A stretch of 16,992 nucleotides of DNA from Candidatus Woesearchaeota archaeon. Its GTDB lineage: Archaea; Nanobdellota; Nanobdellia; SCGC-AAA011-G17; JACQNH01. The first letter of the stretch is position 1. Each line of letters opens with the position of its first letter. The notes under the pieces are model-generated. The model had not been told where the DNA came from. It did not search any database and was given only the letters and a program-made list of their open reading frames with translations. The stretch covers positions 1 through 16,992 of the forward strand of contig JACQNH010000017.1 of NCBI GenBank assembly GCA_016203175.1, given 5' to 3'. This document shows positions 14,296-16,992 of this stretch, piece by piece. A program made the translations under genes and the position numbers.

Positions 14296-14314
14296 CATTA
14301 CCGAGTGGTTAATG
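14296..14314 (-). repeat. right-end hairpin of the tnpA element
   Basis: CATTACC (14296-14302) pairs with GGT-AATG (14307-14314) across a GAGT loop with one bulged T. It overlaps the tnpA stop codon, as expected for a subterminal hairpin recognised by TnpA. Confidence 0.5.
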
Positions 14315-14869
14315 TTGTTGTGTGAAGTCGCCAATTTTTAGCTGACCTTTCAGGTTTTCTGGACAGCCATAAATATCATATTCAAACACATCTTTGCCTT
14401 CTTGCTCCTGAATGTATCTTTTGACTTGTTCTTGTGATACATGACCTGCCGAACCGCAGTAATAACCTCTTGCCCAGAGGTTGTCAAATCCACTTCCAAA
14501 ATGCTGTTTGTATCCGAGATACCTTAAATCTGGAAAACATCTTCTCAACTGTATTGATGTGTTCCCTTTTAGCTTATGAATTATCTTGAAAGGCATTACT
14601 GTTGGCTTTGCACCTACAAATAAATGCAGATGGTCTGGCATAATCTCTAACGCCAGATTGCTAATGCTCATCTCTTGGCATTGCCCCTCAATAATTGCTT
14701 GTAGCACTTCTTTGACTTTACCAACAAGAACGGGTTTTCTGTACTTTGGAATCCAAATAATGTGGTAATTGATATTATACTTGCAATGGTGAGATGTTCT
14801 CACAGTTGCGATTCTGCTTTCAATCTTGTGCACTTCTGGATTAAAGTGGTGATATATGTTTTTAGTCAT
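14309..14869 (-). CDS. tnpA: IS200/IS605 family Y1 HUH transposase
   Basis: About 186 residues. The HUH metal-binding pair is in MPDHLHLF (about residues 78-85 from the chosen ATG), preceded by NYHIIWIPKYRKPVL and followed by FKIIHKLKGNTS, all typical of TnpA. The catalytic tyrosine is in HVSQEQVKRYIQEQ. TnpA acts as a dimer on single-stranded DNA, cutting and joining at hairpin ends. The frame is open to a GTG at 14878, but the ATG at 14869 has a ribosome binding sequence (GGGGTGG) at suitable distance, so I prefer it. Both starts give an N-terminal extension of over 20 residues (NIYHHFNPEVHKIESR) beyond the usual TnpA core, and a C-terminal tail (GQLKIGDFTQQH). The gene appears intact. Confidence 0.9.
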   Translation of the reverse strand: MTKNIYHHFNPEVHKIESRIATVRTSHHCKYNINYHIIWIPKYRKPVLVGKVKEVLQAIIEGQCQEMSISNLALEIMPDHLHLFVGAKPTVMPFKIIHKLKGNTSIQLRRCFPDLRYLGYKQHFGSGFDNLWARGYYCGSAGHVSQEQVKRYIQEQEGKDVFEYDIYGCPENLKGQLKIGDFTQQH

Positions 14870-14909
14870 GGCGACCACCCCATAATAAGGTGGTTGCCTG
14901 TCGTCGTAA

Positions 14910-15007
14910 GGGTTTCTCGTGTTAGCGGAACTTCTCTTAAACTTTTAGGCGTAAGCCGACCTCGCTAGAGGGAAATGTTTAAGTTGGAAGTTCTGCGTGA
15001 GAAACCC
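14910..15007. other. long multi-branched foldable region upstream of tnpA
   Basis: Three stacked stems: GGGTTTCTC (14910-14918) with GAGAAACCC (14999-15007), GAACTTC (14928-14934) with GAAGTTC (14987-14993), and CTTAAAC (14936-14942) with GTTTAAG (14977-14983). The apex carries two small hairpins, GGC-GTAA-GCC (14948-14957) and CCTC-GCTA-GAGG (14960-14971). It is either the left end and 5' leader of the TnpA element or a separate structured RNA. Confidence 0.6.
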
Positions 15008-15021
15008 CCGCATTTATGCGG
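15008..15021. terminator. compact hairpin with T-rich tail
   Basis: CCGCAT-TT-ATGCGG is a perfect hairpin directly after the long stem, followed by ATTTATTTT on the + strand. It may be the terminal hairpin of the element, a terminator for + strand RNA, or a block to transcription entering tnpA. Confidence 0.5.
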
Positions 15022-15104
15022 ATTTATTTTGGGAGTATGTCATTTTTTAACAATGGATTATGTTAATAAATTTTATTGAGATAAAGAATATATAAAGCAT
15101 AAAT

Positions 15105-15112
15105 CTTTTAAA
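15105..15112 (+). promoter_or_regulatory. TATA-like box of the PIN-like gene
   Basis: CTTTTAAA centred about 26 bases before the ATG at 15134. A second stronger-looking AATATATAAAG (15088-15098) lies further upstream and would give a short leader. Confidence 0.4.
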
Positions 15113-15133
15113 TGGTTTTAAATCTGCTAAACC

Positions 15134-15865
15134 ATGTTAAGTATAGAGGATACATTAGGGAAGGGAATAACAATTGTTGATACCAATATGGTTCATTATG
15201 TTACTGGTACAAATGATCTGACAGAATTAGTTTTGAGTTCTAATTTAGAGGAAATTAATTTATTTTTTATTCAAAAGTTAATTGGTAACTTTGTTAGTAA
15301 AAGGAAGGTATTAAAAGAATATCAAGTATATTTTGTTGAGGGAATAGTAAGTGAATATGATAAATTTTTAAAAAGAGTAGACTCTAAACACAATGCTTCA
15401 AAGCGATTCTCGCAGTATAATAAAAACTTAGGAGATGGGTTTGCTGTCAATTTAAATGCTTTAAAGTCATTTTATAAAGAGGTAAAACAAATGAAAAAAT
15501 TTATGTTTCATAGACTAGTTACTGACATCCTTACTAAAGAACAATTAGACTGCTCTTCTGATATTTTTGATTTTTTATTTGAGTATTCTGATAAAGAATA
15601 TTTAAAGAAGAGTAAGGATAATGGGAATAGAACTGATGAAGATATAGTTGCAACAAGTATTGCTCTTGCTTTTACATTAGAGGTTAATGTATTAAGTAAT
15701 GGTGGGGACTTAAGAAGACTATTAAGATTCTATTATTTTGCTGATAAACAAAAGGAATTTATGCAAAAACAAAATGGTTATTCATGTAATTTAGGTATTC
15801 CAAAAAATAGAATTAATCTATATTCGAATTTTGGAAAAGGATTTGAACTTAAAGAATCTTTTTAA
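15134..15865 (+). CDS. PIN-like domain protein
   Basis: 243 residues. The start ITIVDTNMV has D16 in the position of the first PIN acidic residue. The C-terminal third has the other half of the signature: RTDEDIVATSIALAF (D168, D170, about 167-180), then a strand and D192 in VLSNGGDLRRLLRFY, as in PIN nucleases (ll-T-x-D-x-D-f). The long helical middle (about 40-160) is larger than in ordinary VapC toxins, and no antitoxin gene lies next to it, so it is probably not a toxin-antitoxin pair. It could be a structure-specific or RNA-processing nuclease. The last four bases overlap the end of the convergent tRNA methyltransferase gene. The family call rests on motifs only. Confidence 0.6.
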   Translation: MLSIEDTLGKGITIVDTNMVHYVTGTNDLTELVLSSNLEEINLFFIQKLIGNFVSKRKVLKEYQVYFVEGIVSEYDKFLKRVDSKHNASKRFSQYNKNLGDGFAVNLNALKSFYKEVKQMKKFMFHRLVTDILTKEQLDCSSDIFDFLFEYSDKEYLKKSKDNGNRTDEDIVATSIALAFTLEVNVLSNGGDLRRLLRFYYFADKQKEFMQKQNGYSCNLGIPKNRINLYSNFGKGFELKESF

Positions 15866-16578
15866 TATTTTCTGAAAAAAACTAAAAAAGCTGTAAACTG
15901 TGTTTTATTTTCTGGTCTGACTCTTTCATTTTCTACTATCCATGATCTTTCTGTGTTTTCAATGCATTTAATAAATTTTAAATTATATTTTTGAGATTCT
16001 TTAACTAAATTAATTACCTGAACTATTGTCGGAAGATATGAAACAAAAACTCCACCCGGTTTTAGATTATTTTCAACATTTTTTAATGCTTCCCAAGATT
16101 CTGGCAGATCTAAACAGACTGCATCAACTTTTTCTTTTAAATCAATTTTTTCATAAATATTTCCTTTTTTAATTTCTATATTTTTTAAGTTTAGATCTTT
16201 GAAATTTTCTTTTGCAACTTCTATAAATTGTTCATTAATTTCAAAACTAAAAATTTTTTTTGAGTATCTTGCTAAATAAGAGCATAATTTTCCTGATCCT
16301 GTTCCTGCTTCTAAAACTATAGATTTTTTGTTAATATCTGCGTACATTAAAATACTAGCAATATCTTTTTCCATTATAGCTTGAGGTAGCCTTTTAATTT
16401 TCTGCATTTTATCGAAGAAATTAGCATCAAAAACATAGAAGATATTCCCTTTATTAGACTTGATCATTCCTCCTTTTAAGATATCTTTCTCTTTTATAAT
16501 ACCAAAATTTGAGTGGAAATCGCCTTTATTCCAAAAATACCAGTTTTCTTGCGATAGTAGAACTTTATTGATTACCAT
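15862..16578 (-). CDS. trmI: tRNA (adenine-N1) methyltransferase, TrmI/GCD14-like
   Basis: 238 residues. After a small beta-rich N-terminal domain (about 1-60) with KRLPQAIMEKDIASILMYADI, a pattern typical of TrmI and PIMT relatives, the AdoMet domain follows: motif I VLEAGTGSGKL (88-98), acidic E113 in FSFEIN, and DAVCLDLPESWEAL (about 154-167) with the Asp-Leu-Pro characteristic of TrmI. KPGGVFVSYLPTIVQV and the C-terminal RPENKTQFTAFLVFFRK also match. Archaeal TrmI makes 1-methyladenosine at positions 57 and 58 of the tRNA T loop. It is divergent from tRNA-Leu with back-to-back promoters and convergent with the PIN-like gene. Confidence 0.85.
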   Translation of the reverse strand: MVINKVLLSQENWYFWNKGDFHSNFGIIKEKDILKGGMIKSNKGNIFYVFDANFFDKMQKIKRLPQAIMEKDIASILMYADINKKSIVLEAGTGSGKLCSYLARYSKKIFSFEINEQFIEVAKENFKDLNLKNIEIKKGNIYEKIDLKEKVDAVCLDLPESWEALKNVENNLKPGGVFVSYLPTIVQVINLVKESQKYNLKFIKCIENTERSWIVENERVRPENKTQFTAFLVFFRKY

Positions 16579-16598
16579 AGGAATAATGAAAGAATAGG

Positions 16599-16608
16599 GT
16601 TTAAATAA
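16599..16608 (-). promoter_or_regulatory. TATA box of trmI
   Basis: On the reverse strand TTATTTAAAC lies about 26 bases before the ATG at 16578. Confidence 0.4.
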
Positions 16609-16609
16609 T

Positions 16610-16618
16610 TTTTTAAAG
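16610..16618 (+). promoter_or_regulatory. TATA box of tRNA-Leu
   Basis: TTTTTTAAA lies about 28 bases before the tRNA 5' end, back to back with the trmI box. Confidence 0.4.
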
Positions 16619-16641
16619 GATTAAAACAGTCTATTTAATAA

Positions 16642-16747
16642 GCGGGGATGCCAGAGCGGTCAAATGGGGCAGCCTCAAGGGTATATGAAGATATTTGTGT
16701 AAGCTGTTGACTTAGTGTCTACGTAGGTTCGATCCCTACTCCCCGCA
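16642..16747 (+). tRNA. tRNA-Leu(CAA) with one intron
   Basis: Acceptor stem GCGGGGA (16642-16648) pairs with TCCCCGC (16740-16746), discriminator A at 16747, no encoded CCA. Short D stem CCA/TGG, as in some archaeal leucine tRNAs. Anticodon stem GCAGC (16669-16673) pairs with GCTGT (16703-16707). Loop CTCAAG-[intron]-A, anticodon CAA at 16676-16678, reading UUG. A long variable arm (16708-16722) makes it class II. T arm GTAGG-TTCGATC-CCTAC is perfect. Confidence 0.9.
16680..16701 (+). other. tRNA-Leu intron (22 nt, position 37/38)
   Basis: The insert begins GGTATATG and ends TTTGTGTA after G37. The bulge-helix-bulge is relaxed: CTCA against TGTG with one mismatch. It shows no similarity to the tRNA-Ser introns. 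Confidence 0.7.
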
Positions 16748-16770
16748 GAGTTTTTATTGGCCCTTACAGA

Positions 16771-16847
16771 ATATCTTTGTCTTATCTGCTAAATTAACAG
16801 CTCACTATTTTTAACAGATTAAAGCAATAATACCTACACAAAGATAT
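16771..16847. repeat. 10-bp inverted repeat around a 57-base spacer
   Basis: ATATCTTTGT (16771-16780) and ACAAAGATAT (16838-16847) are perfect reverse complements. They lie between tRNA-Leu and the last transposase start and may mark part of the insertion-sequence leader or an unrelated hairpin. Confidence 0.4.
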
Positions 16848-16880
16848 AAAACTGTTCTAACCCTGATTAGATGCACTTAA

Positions 16881-16899
16881 TTAGTTGTTTAGCAACTAA
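16881..16899 (+). promoter_or_regulatory. upstream leader hairpin of the last transposase
   Basis: TTAGTTG-TTTAG-CAACTAA, a perfect 7-bp hairpin two bases before the next one. Confidence 0.55.
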
Positions 16900-16901
16900 A
16901 G

Positions 16902-16918
16902 TCCTCCACAAAGGAGGA
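16902..16918 (+). promoter_or_regulatory. hairpin that hides the Shine-Dalgarno site
   Basis: TCCTCC (16902-16907) pairs with GGAGGA (16913-16918), which is the ribosome binding site nine bases before the ATG at 16927. Folding would block translation. Confidence 0.6.
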
Positions 16919-16926
16919 ATGAGAAC

Positions 16927-16992
16927 ATGGAAAGAGACGTGATAAAGATGAGATGGTTTGCTATTAGGAAATATAAAGAAGGTTGGTCAGGA
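16927..16992 (+). CDS. start of a probable transposase, cut by window end
   Basis: Only 22 codons are visible, starting MERDVIKMRWF and ending KYKEGWSG. The pattern of a basic helix followed by Y-K-x-G-W-S is how many integrase-core transposases of the IS481/IS630-like groups begin their helix-turn-helix (KYKSGWSQRKIA-like). The strong hidden Shine-Dalgarno site fits an insertion sequence. The family cannot be fixed from so little. Confidence 0.5.
   Translation, partial: MERDVIKMRWFAIRKYKEGWSG

Larger units (their letters stand above)
14296..15021 (-). mobile_element. solo tnpA element of the IS200/IS605 family (approximate limits)
   Basis: A TnpA gene flanked by foldable ends and no tnpB, the IS200 layout. 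The 3' end has a hairpin at 14296-14314, and the 5' side has a long folded region (14910-15007) and a compact hairpin (15008-15021). The exact cleavage sites and target tetranucleotide are not resolvable by eye. Confidence 0.6.

Noticed and set aside
14762..14968. + strand ORF ending in LKLLGVSRPR as a TnpB remnant
   Set aside because: It mostly overlaps tnpA antisense and the folded region, and shows no RuvC or zinc-finger motif of TnpB.
1..16992. CRISPR array, toxin-antitoxin pair or restriction system
   Set aside because: No regularly spaced repeats, no paired small genes and no methylase-endonuclease pair were seen; the methyltransferases do not carry DNA-methylase motifs.

Overview
The window is AT-rich archaeal DNA, most likely from a DPANN-type lineage such as Woesearchaeota or Pacearchaeota. 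This is an inference: no rRNA is present to fix the taxonomy. The support is two tRNA genes without an encoded CCA and interrupted by short bulge-helix-bulge introns, a PIN-ATPase-KH protein of the archaeal PINA type, a GCD14/TrmI-type tRNA methyltransferase, and a TATA-like box centred about 26 bases before the ATG of almost every first gene, which is the pattern of leaderless archaeal transcripts.

Layout. 1-752 is the reverse-strand start of an IS6/IS240-like transposase that runs off the left edge. 923-8722 is a chromosomal block: a YdjM-like membrane hydrolase, a tRNA-Ser(CGA) with three predicted introns, a HAD phosphatase overlapping a family 2 glycosyltransferase, an unknown reverse-strand gene, an RDD membrane protein overlapping an SppA signal peptide peptidase, a methyltransferase, the reverse-strand PINA-like ATPase and a small helical protein. 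8777-11350 is one long reading frame for a family B DNA polymerase-like exonuclease, cut by a single in-frame TAG between the Exo II and Exo III motifs and without recognisable polymerase motifs.

11428-15021 is accessory DNA: a complete 1,845-bp IS1182/IS5-like element with 15-bp perfect terminal inverted repeats and an extra 47-codon ORF, then a GC-richer orphan gene, then a solo IS200/IS605-type TnpA element with an elaborate foldable region on its upstream side. 15134-16747 returns to chromosome-like DNA: a PIN-like protein, the tRNA methyltransferase and an intron-bearing tRNA-Leu(CAA). The window ends in the start of a fourth transposase, whose Shine-Dalgarno sequence lies inside a hairpin.

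How the parts relate. tRNA genes, a tRNA methyltransferase and several nucleic-acid enzymes sit close together, but no single pathway ties the window together. The two strongest signals are (1) the tRNA-Ser, whose anticodon-stem and T-loop introns share sequence and architecture as if one were a copy of the other, and (2) the otherwise open 858-codon polymerase-like gene with a lone amber codon. The mobile genes mostly carry strong Shine-Dalgarno sites, while host first genes mostly look leaderless.
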